Source: Acidobacteriota bacterium
Lineage (GTDB): Bacteria > Acidobacteriota > Terriglobia > Acidiferrales > UBA7541
Direction of reading: 5' to 3'
Length of the DNA: 64,000 nt
NCBI GenBank assembly: GCA_003225315.1
Contig: QHZD01000018.1
Location: forward strand, 248,001 to 312,000
The notes under the pieces are model-generated. The model was not told where the DNA came from. It made no database searches and saw nothing but the letters and a program-made list of their open reading frames with translations. Each line of letters starts with the position of its first letter. The first letter of the stretch is position 1. A program made the translations under genes and the position numbers. Shown here piece after piece: positions 17,552 through 25,697 of the stretch.

Positions 17552-17628
17552 GAGGCCGACTCTTTTGCGCAGAGGCCGAGAGGCCGACTCTGCGCGGAGG
17601 CCGAACCATGCAAGACCAGACAATTCTT

Positions 17629-18705
17629 TTACGGCACGACTTCTTTGAACACGCCGCGGAAGTCGATCGGCTTGCCGCCGAACACGAACTTCGCCTTGAT
17701 CTGCAACTGGTCGTTCGTGAACTGCGCGCCGAACCTCTGATCCTGAGAGATGAAAAGCTGCGGCGTTTGATAGCCGTCGAGGAAGCCGATTTCCAGAGAT
17801 GGTGCCGACGATGAGAAGCAGCCGCCGTACCAGTCGTTCGTGTCCGTCAAGAGTGGGTTCACGATGACGTTCTCTTCGTTCGGGCCAAACCTTGCATACC
17901 AGTTGTTCGTGGCCAGCATGTTGCGGTTGATCTGCATGGCCGCTGGCCGCAGGTCGATTGGGATCATGATCCAGTCGAGCGTCAAGCCCAGCCGGTTGGC
18001 GGAGTCCTTTTCGGACTGCTTCGCTAGAATGATGGCGCGGGCGTCGAGCTCGGCCGAAGAGAGTGCCGTCACCCCCGTATTGTTGTGCGTCGCGTGGAAC
18101 CACGCCAGCCCATCGGGGTCGTAGTTTGGCGGCGTGATATAGAAGTTGGTCACGAACGTGGCTAGCGAATGCCTTGCCGCGCGCGCCATGCGCTGGGGGA
18201 ATTGTGCGATCTTGCCGAGATCATCGTTGCGGATCGTCTCTTCCGAGATGGTCAGCAATCCGCCCTTCTTCACGAGTGAATAGGTGACCTTTTCGTCGGT
18301 GGGTTTCGTCAGCTCCGTGTAGGGCCCGGCTTCGGCCACCGTGGGCAAGTCCTGCAAATAGCCGAGCCTCACGCGATCCTGAGGCTTATAGTCGCCCGCA
18401 GTCGTGGTGACGTACAGCTTCTCCAGGCCAGGGATGATCTGATATTCCGCATAGTCCTGTAGCATCTTCTTCGTCAGCGAGTTCAGCAGAATGTTCGGGA
18501 AGTCCGTCGTCGCGATCGCCTGCGACGTGCGGTAGAGGCCACCACTGTCAAGCAGTCGGAGGTCGCTGTCCTCCGTACAAAACGAGTAGGCCTCGCGGAT
18601 TCCACGGAATGGACGAATGCCGCTGCTTCGGGCCTCTCTCACTCCCATCAGACCGTCCATCGCGAGCTGTACTTTATCGCGGGTATCACGTTGGGTTCGA
18701 ATCAT
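17629..18705 (-). CDS. phage major capsid protein (Mu gpT-like, HK97 fold expected)
   Basis: A 358-residue protein. 'ATTDFPNILLNSLTKKMLQDYAEY' (about 65-90), 'GGLLTISEETIRNDDLGKIAQFPQRMARAARHSLATFVTNF' (about 150-190) and 'DPDGLAWFHATHNN' (about 200-215) match the pattern of Mu gpT-like major head proteins, including versions fused to a ClpP-like protease in other phages; here the protease part is absent. The start at 18705 is chosen because AAGGAGAG lies 8 nt upstream and the ATG overlaps the RRM gene stop (ATGA). A longer frame to 18822 adds 39 implausible residues. Confidence 0.82.
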   Translation of the reverse strand: MIRTQRDTRDKVQLAMDGLMGVREARSSGIRPFRGIREAYSFCTEDSDLRLLDSGGLYRTSQAIATTDFPNILLNSLTKKMLQDYAEYQIIPGLEKLYVTTTAGDYKPQDRVRLGYLQDLPTVAEAGPYTELTKPTDEKVTYSLVKKGGLLTISEETIRNDDLGKIAQFPQRMARAARHSLATFVTNFYITPPNYDPDGLAWFHATHNNTGVTALSSAELDARAIILAKQSEKDSANRLGLTLDWIMIPIDLRPAAMQINRNMLATNNWYARFGPNEENVIVNPLLTDTNDWYGGCFSSSAPSLEIGFLDGYQTPQLFISQDQRFGAQFTNDQLQIKAKFVFGGKPIDFRGVFKEVVP

Positions 18706-19037
18706 GAAGCTCTCCTTAGGTTCGGCCTTTCCTGCACGCGAGGCCGACTCGCGAATGTCGGCTGGGGCCGAGCCACTTCTGCCCTGAGTTTTCGACCGCC
18801 AATTTCCTGGCCGTTCAAACAATCGACGGCTCTCTGCGCGTATTCGCTCGCGACATTGGCGAAGGCGTAGCCGTGAGAATGGCCATGATGGTTACGCGGA
18901 ATATTTACACGCGAAGGCGTCACGCCGACCCCGGAGAGCAATTCGCGGATGCTGGCCTCCGTCATTGAGAACGGGATATTCCCGACGTAGAGCCTCGTTT
19001 CCCCCTGCATTACTACGGCGCGTTCCAGCGTGAGCAT
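18702..19037 (-). CDS. RRM-domain RNA-binding protein in phage operon
   Basis: A 111-residue protein made of one RNA recognition motif: RNP2 'LYVGNI' at residues 16-21 and RNP1 'HGYAFANV' at 55-62, with the aromatic positions kept, and a short Arg/Pro tail ('RPRVQERPNLRRAS'). Bacterial single-RRM proteins bind RNA and are often cold-induced. Finding one in a phage structural operon, coupled by ATGA to the capsid gene and 3 bp after the regulator gene, is unusual; it may regulate capsid mRNA or be acquired host cargo (both inference). Confidence 0.82.
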   Translation of the reverse strand: MLTLERAVVMQGETRLYVGNIPFSMTEASIRELLSGVGVTPSRVNIPRNHHGHSHGYAFANVASEYAQRAVDCLNGQEIGGRKLRAEVARPQPTFASRPRVQERPNLRRAS

Positions 19038-19040
19038 TTC

Positions 19041-20033
19041 TTATTTCCGCGCTTTCTTAGTCCTGCGCACCTTTGCTTCCTCTTGCCCCCGCTCGTTTGA
19101 GTCCGCAGCGGCGAGCCACCCAACCACACGCCCGAGCACAACTAAATCGGAGATGATAACCTCGGCGGGATGATGAGGCTGACGGGCGGGCAGCATTTTA
19201 TTCACCGGCAGCCAGGGCGCCTCCAAGAAAAACCAGCCATGATTCACAACCTGCGGCTGCTCAGGAGTTAGGAGGCCAGGAAGCGATTCCGAAGCGACCC
19301 CTCTAACCACGGTCGTGGGCTTGATCTCCTTCCGTAGCCATCCAACGTACAAGCCGATTTGGCCCCAAGGATAATTCATCATTCGGCGGCGCTCGGCCAC
19401 GTCCTCGGGCGGATGTTCCTTCTCAATTCTCTTTCGAGCTTCCCAATGCTGCTGCGCTGCATACTGGGGGTCCGTATAAACCGCCACGCACGCCCCTTCT
19501 TCCAATTTCCAAGGGTCTTTTTGTGACTCGTCGATGACCAGGATGTCACCAGCTTTGTAAATCGGCTGCATGAAGTTGCCGCGCACAGTCACATATTTCG
19601 TCGCTATGGGATTCGGGATTCGCTGCTTGGTAATTTGCAGGTCGTGTCCGCTTCCTTCCAGTGTCCGCATCGGCTTGATGGTAACGACTTCTCCGGGCTT
19701 TGGAGGTTCGCTGCTCTGCTTTTGAAAACCTGCGGCTAGAAATTCGATCGTCTCTGGCTCCATGCCAGCCTTGCCGAGAAGCCATCGTATTTCTTCCAAG
19801 GATAGCGTCGGGAATGACGACAACCTTATAAGGAGCCAGGACGAAGGTCTGCGTGTTCCTGCCTCCCATGCAGAGATGAGGGGCTGCTCAATCCCGAGTT
19901 TATCGGCGAGTCTCTTCTGGCTCCAGCCCAACGATTTGGTTCGGATTTCTTGGAGCTTAAGTCCGTCAGACTCTGTCCAATCTTCTCTCTGGACCTTTAT
20001 GGAAACACCCGTTTTGGCTCGCTTGACAGTCAT
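19041..20033 (-). CDS. HTH-XRE/S24-like phage regulator lacking the catalytic Ser
   Basis: A 330-residue protein. Residues 25-85 are a Cro/CI-type helix-turn-helix ('WSQKRLADKLGIEQPLISAWEAGTRRPSS'). Residues 145-300 resemble the LexA/CI S24 domain: 'YVTVRGNFMQPIYKAGDILVIDE' aligns with the GDSM...GD motif, but the nucleophile Ser is Phe154, so self-cleavage is not expected. A basic tail follows. It opens the leftward structural operon (RRM gene 3 bp downstream) and is divergent from the early genes, so it likely binds the 20034-20122 region. It could be a repressor that is not SOS-cleavable, or an activator of late genes. Confidence 0.8.
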   Translation of the reverse strand: MTVKRAKTGVSIKVQREDWTESDGLKLQEIRTKSLGWSQKRLADKLGIEQPLISAWEAGTRRPSSWLLIRLSSFPTLSLEEIRWLLGKAGMEPETIEFLAAGFQKQSSEPPKPGEVVTIKPMRTLEGSGHDLQITKQRIPNPIATKYVTVRGNFMQPIYKAGDILVIDESQKDPWKLEEGACVAVYTDPQYAAQQHWEARKRIEKEHPPEDVAERRRMMNYPWGQIGLYVGWLRKEIKPTTVVRGVASESLPGLLTPEQPQVVNHGWFFLEAPWLPVNKMLPARQPHHPAEVIISDLVVLGRVVGWLAAADSNERGQEEAKVRRTKKARK

Positions 20034-20049
20034 ACAATTTTGTTATAGT
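20023..20049 (+). promoter_or_regulatory. candidate early promoter/operator of the phage element
   Basis: TTGACA (20023-20028) and TATAGT (20044-20049) with a short 15-bp spacer lie between the divergent regulator and early genes, in an AT-rich island. GTG-N4-CAC at 20048-20057 is a possible half-site pair for the HTH regulator. The short spacer makes the promoter call tentative. Confidence 0.4.
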
Positions 20050-20122
20050 GTAATCACAAATGTTTTCGAGAGAGCGATGGCAGCATCCAGGCAACATTAC
20101 GGCGCGAGGCCGCGGAGCGTCA

Positions 20123-20482
20123 ATGCAAAATTCACCCTCACTTTTTGCTCAGCTCCCCGCAGACGCCTCCAGGCACGACCTGGCTATCCGACAGCTTCTG
20201 GCGCTCATCATCCGCGTTTGCTCTAAATCACGGGAGGAGATCGCCGAAGGCATGTCCGAGATGTTGGGGATCACGGTCACGGTCTCGATGCTGAACCTTT
20301 GGACCGCGCCAAGCCGTGGTGGTTCTCGGTTCCCCTGCGCTTTCGTGGAAGCCTTCTGTGCTGTGACAGGGGATGACCGTCTACGCCGCTTCCTGCTGGG
20401 GCCGAATCTGTGTGGTCTCCTAGAGGTCGGCGAGTCAGTAGTTCGCGTCTCGCGCAGCCTGGCGGAGCGGCGAGGGGAATGA
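20123..20482 (+). CDS. phage early regulatory-type protein, unknown function
   Basis: A 119-residue protein, first of the rightward early operon. The central part 'REEIAEGMSEMLGITVTVSMLNLWTAP' resembles a helix-turn-helix, and it occupies the place of Ner/Cro-type regulators in Mu-like phages. GGAG lies 8 nt before the ATG at 20123; an upstream ATG at 20060 has no such site and would fall almost on the transcription start. The stop overlaps the next gene by ATGA. Confidence 0.6.
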   Translation: MQNSPSLFAQLPADASRHDLAIRQLLALIIRVCSKSREEIAEGMSEMLGITVTVSMLNLWTAPSRGGSRFPCAFVEAFCAVTGDDRLRRFLLGPNLCGLLEVGESVVRVSRSLAERRGE

Positions 20483-20841
20483 TGCGCAGCCAACCAAGTT
20501 CACCTCGACTCAGGGGAAGCGGCTCCGCGCGGAAGCCCGCGACGAATGCGAACCGGCCGTGTCCCTTGTGCGAGCGCAACGCGCAATTTCATCTTCACTG
20601 CCAGGTCTGCCGCGCTCCGCTGGAAGGCTTCAATCGTAAAACGTGTCCGGGGAACTGCAAGCAATTCGCGAAAAGCGAGAAACGCAAGGCGCGGACAGTC
20701 CTCTGCTGGATAATTCCCGCAAATCACCCAGACAAAAAATACCGTCGTTGGTTGCCTAAGCGGCTCCTGCACACCGGGGTGTCAGGGGTCTGCGGGGCGC
20801 GTCGGCGCACGATCTCGAAAGGGACGAACCGGAATGGCTGA
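20479..20841 (+). CDS. small zinc-finger phage protein
   Basis: A 120-residue basic protein with Cys pairs 'CPLCERNAQFHLHCQVC' and then 'CPGNC', which would bind one or two zinc ions; the rest is Lys/Arg-rich. Its start overlaps the preceding stop (ATGA) and its end overlaps the transposase DNA-binding gene, so it belongs to the same transcript. Function unknown; nucleic-acid binding is likely. Confidence 0.6.
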   Translation: MMRSQPSSPRLRGSGSARKPATNANRPCPLCERNAQFHLHCQVCRAPLEGFNRKTCPGNCKQFAKSEKRKARTVLCWIIPANHPDKKYRRWLPKRLLHTGVSGVCGARRRTISKGTNRNG

Positions 20842-21307
20842 AAACGGCAAATCGACTCAGCAGCCCCAGCGAGCAGGGAAGCGCGCGCCCCATTCGACGG
20901 AGTTCAAGCGCCACGCTCTCAGGCCGCTGCTGCGCTATCTCGCCGCACTGGCGTCAGGAGGCAGGGTCGCTGGAGTGAATGAAGCGGCAGAACGCCGCGC
21001 GCGACAAGTCGGAGTTTCCAGTCGCACCGTTTTCCGCTGGCTTCGTCTAGTTCGAGATTTTGGTGAAGCGGGTTTGCAATCCGGGGCTCGGCGCGACAAG
21101 GGAATCTCCAGGCGATTCACCGATCGTAACCTCGCCGTCGCGTTCGTCTGCGCCAGGCTCGCCGAGGGCATGTCCGCAGAAGCCATCCATACCGAACTCC
21201 GAGGCAAGTGGCGCGAACTCTCCGCGGATCGCCCGCCTTGCTACGACACGGTGCGAAATTTCGTCCGGTCAATCGCTTTGCACTCGGTCGGGGGCCGCCG
21301 TGGCTGA
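20834..21307 (+). CDS. MuA-type transposase DNA-binding subunit (HTH), separate gene
   Basis: A 157-residue protein with a transposase-type helix-turn-helix: 'ARQVGVSSRTVFRWLRLVRDFGEAGL' (about 56-82), then 'GARRDKGISRRFTDRNLAVAFVCARLAEGMSAEAIHTEL', a second helical DNA-binding unit as in IS481/Tn552/Mu transposase N-termini. It ends 8 bp inside the catalytic transposase gene. Thus the end-binding and catalytic parts that form one chain in Mu are two overlapping cistrons here. Confidence 0.7.
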   Translation: MAENGKSTQQPQRAGKRAPHSTEFKRHALRPLLRYLAALASGGRVAGVNEAAERRARQVGVSSRTVFRWLRLVRDFGEAGLQSGARRDKGISRRFTDRNLAVAFVCARLAEGMSAEAIHTELRGKWRELSADRPPCYDTVRNFVRSIALHSVGGRRG

Positions 21308-23870
21308 GAGCTTGCCCACGACCGGGAAAGTTCGCGCGGCGCTCTGGCTGACGGCGGCGCAAATCGGTCATGTCGAACGGAAACACCCTCGCGGAGTGCG
21401 CCTCCGTCTCAATCATCTGCTCGAAGGGATGAACGGAACGCGCGGACGCTACCAGCGGTCCATCGCCACAAACGGCGGACCTAGCTACGAATTCAATTAC
21501 TCGCTTCTGGCCGAGGATTTTCCCGCCACCGTGACGCCGGAGGCGCTGCGCGCCGCAATCGAAAAGTACTCGACGCGAGAAAGCCAGGAGCAGCTCACGC
21601 TCGAACCTGCTAGCTCTCCGGTCCTTCAGCCAGCGCCGGTTGAGCAACAGGCTCTCGCGCTGCCATTTCCAAAAGAGATCGCGGAGATTCACGAAATCCC
21701 GGAGCGAATGCGGCGACTGGCGGAAGCGAGGTTCCGCGCGATCGAGCACGCCAACGAAGACGCGTGGCGAAAGTGGGAAGGCCAGACCATTCACGGCATT
21801 TTTGTAAGGGTGAAGGATGATTTCTTTGGCGCGCTCGCGCGCGACCACAGCCTCGCAGCGCGCGGCCAGGCTTGCCTCGTGAACTGGAACGCCATCGAGG
21901 CGGAATTGGCGTACGGAAGCCGGAAAGGCGACGAACGATCGGAGGTTGCGTTCAAGAGCAGGCTTTGGACTTGGCACGGCTGGTACAAGAACGGAAAGCA
22001 GACGAAGGCATTCAAGTTCGCGCCGGGAATAGCGGCGTTGCAGGACGCCCCCACCGCGAACGCGGGGAAATCCAAACTTTTCGGCGAAGTTCCACGCACG
22101 CTCGATTTCTACGATGAGGCCAAGATAGCTGCCGAGTTCGAGCGAATGAACCGGCCGGGGAAGCGCCTGGTCGAGCTCATGCTGCTCGGAAATTGCAATG
22201 CTCAGATGACGCAGGAGATTCTCCTGCGCGAGCGCGCAAAACTCGGGCTTCCAGAAACGTTGTCCCTCACGACCGTGAATCGGTTTTGCAGAAAAATTCC
22301 GAAAGCGCTGCGGCTGTGGGCAAGGGGCCGCGCGAAGGATTTTCACGATCAGTGCGCACCCTATGCTCTGCGGGACTACACGACCTGTGAGGTGATGCAA
22401 TGGTGGGTGCTCGACCACGGGCAGGACGATTTCTTTGTACGCAACGACTACATCGAAGAGCTCGACCGCCTGACTTTTCCCGATGAGCAGCGCGACGCGA
22501 AATTGCGGATGTGGATTACGGTGGTTGAAGACGTTCGCTCGCGCGCCATTCTGGGTTACACCTTCTCTGCCAATCCAAACTCAGACGCGATTTGTTCCGC
22601 GCTGCGGATGGCCATCCTGCGCACTGGGCGCGCGCCGCAATTCGGGCTCATCGACCGTGGCGAAGACTTCAAAAAGGTCGGCAAGGAAAAATCGAAGCTG
22701 CCATCGGAGGCGCAGGGCGCATTCCGCCGCCTGATCCAAGCGGCGTGGGGAGAAAGCGGACGAATCATCTTCTCGATCGGAGAGCATCCGCAATCGAAGC
22801 CGGTGGAACGGTGGTTTGGAACAAAGCGAGCCCGCCTCGACTCGCAGGAGCCTTCCTACTGCGCCCGCCGTCCAGTAGACCGACCCGACCATTGCGATGA
22901 GCTGCTCAAGCAGCACGGGCAATTCCTGCTCGGGAAGCGCGAAGAGTCTCCGTTGCCGCCAGCCAGCGAAGCGATCCTGAGAACAGCCCAATGGATCGAC
23001 AACTGGTACAACCGTGAACATCGCCACACCGGGCAGGGCATGGGACGAAGAACGCCGGAAGAGGTCTTTCGACGCGGCTATCCCGATTCTCAGCGCCAAG
23101 AGTCTTTGGCAAAGCTCGACCATAACGCACTCGACGTTTTTCTCCGCCATCGCGAGCCTCGCAAGGTTTTCAACGGCGGGTGCGTGCGAATGTTCGGGCA
23201 AGAGTTCGAACCGGGCCGACGAAAAGAGTCTCGGCCGACTTTTTGCATGCATAGGGCAGGAAGTGCTGGTCGCCGCAGATTCTCACAACGTCGGCGACGC
23301 AGTCGCATTCGATCCGAAGACGGGCGAACGACTGGGCGCTCTCCAGTGCAAGAAATTGCTCGCCTGGGGCGCGGATCGAAATGCAATTCGGGCAAACGTG
23401 CGGCATCAGCGGCGCGCAGCCAAGAGCTGCCGCACGTATCTGAACCATTTGCAGAATTCGTATGGCGCTCCAGAGCGGGAAGCTCTCCGCGCGACAGGAA
23501 CGGATGGTATGCGTGCATTGCCGCCGGGCCGCCCGCTCAATCTTGCTGGGGCTCCCGCCGTGGAAAGTACTGCGGTCATCACGTCGGATTTCGTCAAGAG
23601 AGACGGGGATTTTGGCGACGTGAAGTTCGAGGAGGACTAGATGCCAATCCCTTCCAACGTAAAACATTCTCTTCGCGCGGATCATCTTCCATCGCACCAG
23701 GACTGCGTGAAGCGCGCCAAAGAGTTCTGCGTGCGCACGGGCCAATCCGCGACGCAGTTGGCGGAACAGCTCCGCAAGGAATATGGGCGCGGCGGCCGGC
23801 CGACGATGCGGACTTCGATCCTCTGGATGTTCTATCTGCGCGGGGAACACCTGGCGCGGATCACGCCTGA
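21300..23870 (+). CDS. MuA-type DDE transposase catalytic protein, C-terminus frameshifted
   Basis: GTG start at 21300 overlaps the HTH subunit gene. Residues 10-60 resemble the Mu repressor/transposase end-binding domain ('LWLTAAQIGHVERKHPRGVRLR'). The RNase H-like core carries D372 ('WVLDHGQDD'), D452 ('LIDRGED') and E503 ('KPVERWFG'). After 'GGCVRMFGQEFEP' (about residue 637, near 23210) this frame turns to Arg/Ser-rich nonsense, while the +1 frame continues a proper Mu-type C-terminal beta-barrel to 23640, one base before the MuB gene. The true protein is therefore about 780 residues if the shift is bypassed. As read, the last 220 residues of this frame are not meaningful. It catalyses strand transfer of the element ends. 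Confidence 0.75.
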   Translation: MAESLPTTGKVRAALWLTAAQIGHVERKHPRGVRLRLNHLLEGMNGTRGRYQRSIATNGGPSYEFNYSLLAEDFPATVTPEALRAAIEKYSTRESQEQLTLEPASSPVLQPAPVEQQALALPFPKEIAEIHEIPERMRRLAEARFRAIEHANEDAWRKWEGQTIHGIFVRVKDDFFGALARDHSLAARGQACLVNWNAIEAELAYGSRKGDERSEVAFKSRLWTWHGWYKNGKQTKAFKFAPGIAALQDAPTANAGKSKLFGEVPRTLDFYDEAKIAAEFERMNRPGKRLVELMLLGNCNAQMTQEILLRERAKLGLPETLSLTTVNRFCRKIPKALRLWARGRAKDFHDQCAPYALRDYTTCEVMQWWVLDHGQDDFFVRNDYIEELDRLTFPDEQRDAKLRMWITVVEDVRSRAILGYTFSANPNSDAICSALRMAILRTGRAPQFGLIDRGEDFKKVGKEKSKLPSEAQGAFRRLIQAAWGESGRIIFSIGEHPQSKPVERWFGTKRARLDSQEPSYCARRPVDRPDHCDELLKQHGQFLLGKREESPLPPASEAILRTAQWIDNWYNREHRHTGQGMGRRTPEEVFRRGYPDSQRQESLAKLDHNALDVFLRHREPRKVFNGGCVRMFGQEFEPGRRKESRPTFCMHRAGSAGRRRFSQRRRRSRIRSEDGRTTGRSPVQEIARLGRGSKCNSGKRAASAARSQELPHVSEPFAEFVWRSRAGSSPRDRNGWYACIAAGPPAQSCWGSRRGKYCGHHVGFRQERRGFWRREVRGGLDANPFQRKTFSSRGSSSIAPGLREARQRVLRAHGPIRDAVGGTAPQGIWARRPADDADFDPLDVLSARGTPGADHA
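23208..23640 (+). pseudogene. C-terminal beta-barrel of the transposase in the +1 frame
   Basis: From about 23208 the frame ending at 23640 reads 'ADEKSLGRLFACIGQEVLVAADSHNVGDAVAFD', the usual Mu transposase C-terminal barrel, then a helical tail ('LLAWGADRNAIRANVRHQRRAAKSCRTYLNHLQ') as in the MuB-contacting domain. It has no start of its own. Its stop abuts the MuB start, the expected gene order, so this is the detached 3' end of the transposase gene. Confidence 0.7.
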
Positions 23871-24723
23871 GGAAATTTCGTACATGGATGAGCTCGTGCT
23901 GGATTTCTGCAATCGCAATTCCCCTAAACCGAAAGAGCGCGGCTATGCAGAGCCGCTGCTGAAAACCGCTGGCTATCGCCAGGAGTGCGAGGCTTTCACC
24001 GCTGCGATCGAGGGAACGAATTCCTTAATTTACGGGCCCCCCGCCAGCGAGAAATCATTCGTGCTCGAAACACTGGTGGCGCAGCGGTATCAGTCCGGCA
24101 AGAATGACGCGCACTACATCTACTGCGACGCGAACATCGCGCCGTTCCCCTTGCTCGAAAGAATCGCGAGTGAAGCCGAGGTTTGGATTGGCCGCGCGTG
24201 GACCCGCGAGCACTACCTCGGCGCGCTCATCGAAGCGTTCGGCCGTAGAGCGTATCCGCCAGCGCTCATTTTCGACGAGGCGCAACACTTGCCCATCGAA
24301 ACCCTGGAAATCATTCGCGGCTTGCACGACCGCACGCGCCGCCGGGATCGCCCCGGATGCGGAATCATCCTGGCTGGCAGTCACACTCTTTTCCGCGATT
24401 TCATGCATCCGTCGCGGCGGCCTCGTCTCGAACAATGGCTGCAACGCTTGACGATCCGCATCCAGCTCGCCGGGATGAAGCGCGAGGAAGTCCTGGAGCT
24501 CGCGGCCAAAGCCTGGGGCAACGGGAAGAAGGCCAAATTCACTGCGCAGCAGGAGAAGATGCTGCTCGAATCCTGCCGCGTGACTGACCCTTACGCGATG
24601 GACGCGGGCGGGAAGCCCCTCGCCGAGATGCCAACGTATTACTCGTCCCGCATGCTCGTTCACTACATCGCCGAGCGAAAAAAAGCCGGGCTCGGCAAAG
24701 TGCTCGCTGAGGAGGTCGCATGA
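23641..24723 (+). CDS. MuB/TniB-type AAA ATPase, transposition target protein
   Basis: A 360-residue protein. Residues 1-100 include a helical DNA-binding-type region; then an ATPase core with a P-loop region GPPASEKS (132-139) and Walker B 'ALIFDEAQHLP' followed by sensor 'GIILAGSH', as in MuB, TniB and ExeA proteins. The Gly normally just before the Walker Lys is Glu137, which may weaken nucleotide binding. MuB proteins coat target DNA, deliver it to MuA and give target immunity. It starts directly after the transposase stop and overlaps the next gene by ATGA. Confidence 0.8.
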   Translation: MPIPSNVKHSLRADHLPSHQDCVKRAKEFCVRTGQSATQLAEQLRKEYGRGGRPTMRTSILWMFYLRGEHLARITPEEISYMDELVLDFCNRNSPKPKERGYAEPLLKTAGYRQECEAFTAAIEGTNSLIYGPPASEKSFVLETLVAQRYQSGKNDAHYIYCDANIAPFPLLERIASEAEVWIGRAWTREHYLGALIEAFGRRAYPPALIFDEAQHLPIETLEIIRGLHDRTRRRDRPGCGIILAGSHTLFRDFMHPSRRPRLEQWLQRLTIRIQLAGMKREEVLELAAKAWGNGKKAKFTAQQEKMLLESCRVTDPYAMDAGGKPLAEMPTYYSSRMLVHYIAERKKAGLGKVLAEEVA

Positions 24724-25316
24724 GCATCCCGAAAAAACTGTCGAGGGGCCAGCTCCAGGCTCTACACGCACTCTTTCATTTGTACGGGCCGCGCTTCCTG
24801 GACGCGGCGGGCGGCGGCGCTGGCAGCGACGGTGCGCACAGTGCGCGGCTGGTGTGGGCTTCGGGAATCATCGAGCGCGAGCTTTCCTCGTTCAACGAAC
24901 TTCAGCCGGACGAAGCCGCGCGACTGATCGAGACAATGAAGGAGGCGCTCGGCCAGGAGGTCAATCCGGCGAAACGATCCCGCCAGCGGCGGCCTGGCCG
25001 CGATCTGGCGCATGCCTACGGAACTTCCGGGCGGCGCACTGAAACCTCGAACCAAATTCAGATGGTGGATGCGCCGACGTTGGAGTTATTGGACCGGCTG
25101 CGCGAGCAGCTCGGCTGGACGCGCGAACGCCTCGATGGGTTTCTCCATTCGAAGCATTCTCCAGTGAGGAGCGGCGCGATCCGCACGCTCGCGGAGGCCA
25201 ACCGAGTGATCTGGGTTTTGAAAAGTTTGCTTCGCCGTGGACGGAATTCCGCGTCAATGAATGCTCCCGTCTCCGGCCCAGGCGTCGACGCGGCAACGTT
25301 CAAGCGCGCCGTGTGA
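24720..25316 (+). CDS. phage early protein, GemA/gp16-like C-terminus
   Basis: A 198-residue protein. The segment 'LDRLREQLGWTRERLDGFLHSKHSPVRSGAIRTLAEANRVIWVLKSLLRR' (about 120-170) resembles the C-terminal region of the Mu GemA/gp16 (DUF1018) family in size and pattern, and the position after MuB fits. The N-terminal half ('QALHALFHLYGPRFLDAAGG') is not a clear match. In Mu, GemA modulates host gyrase and gene expression; transfer of that role is inference. Confidence 0.55.
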   Translation: MSIPKKLSRGQLQALHALFHLYGPRFLDAAGGGAGSDGAHSARLVWASGIIERELSSFNELQPDEAARLIETMKEALGQEVNPAKRSRQRRPGRDLAHAYGTSGRRTETSNQIQMVDAPTLELLDRLREQLGWTRERLDGFLHSKHSPVRSGAIRTLAEANRVIWVLKSLLRRGRNSASMNAPVSGPGVDAATFKRAV

Positions 25317-25379
25317 TTTGTAATTTGTTTTTTTCGAAGACGCGGGGTGCGTCTTCAGAGGCAAGAAAGAGTCGGTACT

Positions 25380-25697
25380 ATGATAAAGTCGCCAAGCCGA
25401 GCGCCCTTGAAGGTGGAACATACCATCGCTCAGGAACGCTTAGAAGACCTGTTTTTGGGAAGAGAAACAGCCCGCGAAGTGCGCGCTGCTCTCCGCAAAT
25501 TGGAGGACTACATCAGCGTGGCTCTTCTGGCCGGTGCGCAAGTTCAGCCGGGCGAATATGCCGCGACGTATGCGCTGTCACGAACGGGGAAGCCCGGTCG
25601 CGGCCGTCTCTCGGTTTTCCAAGCTGGTACGCAGAAGAAATCGGTGGCGAAGACTCGTTCGAATTTAATTGTTTTTCAGCCGAGAGGCGCGACTTAA
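25380..25697 (+). CDS. small phage protein, unknown function
   Basis: A 105-residue protein starting at the ATG at 25380, with AGAAAGAG upstream. The helical part 'RLEDLFLGRETAREVRAALRKLEDYISVALLAGAQVQPGEY' suggests a dimer or coiled coil. The TAA stop overlaps the next ATG (TAATG), so translation is coupled. No family recognised. Confidence 0.6.
   Translation: MIKSPSRAPLKVEHTIAQERLEDLFLGRETAREVRAALRKLEDYISVALLAGAQVQPGEYAATYALSRTGKPGRGRLSVFQAGTQKKSVAKTRSNLIVFQPRGAT

Noticed and set aside
21117-22418. 433-codon minus-strand frame within the transposase gene
   Set aside because: Opposite strand carries the complete DDE catalytic core; the frame has no family features.
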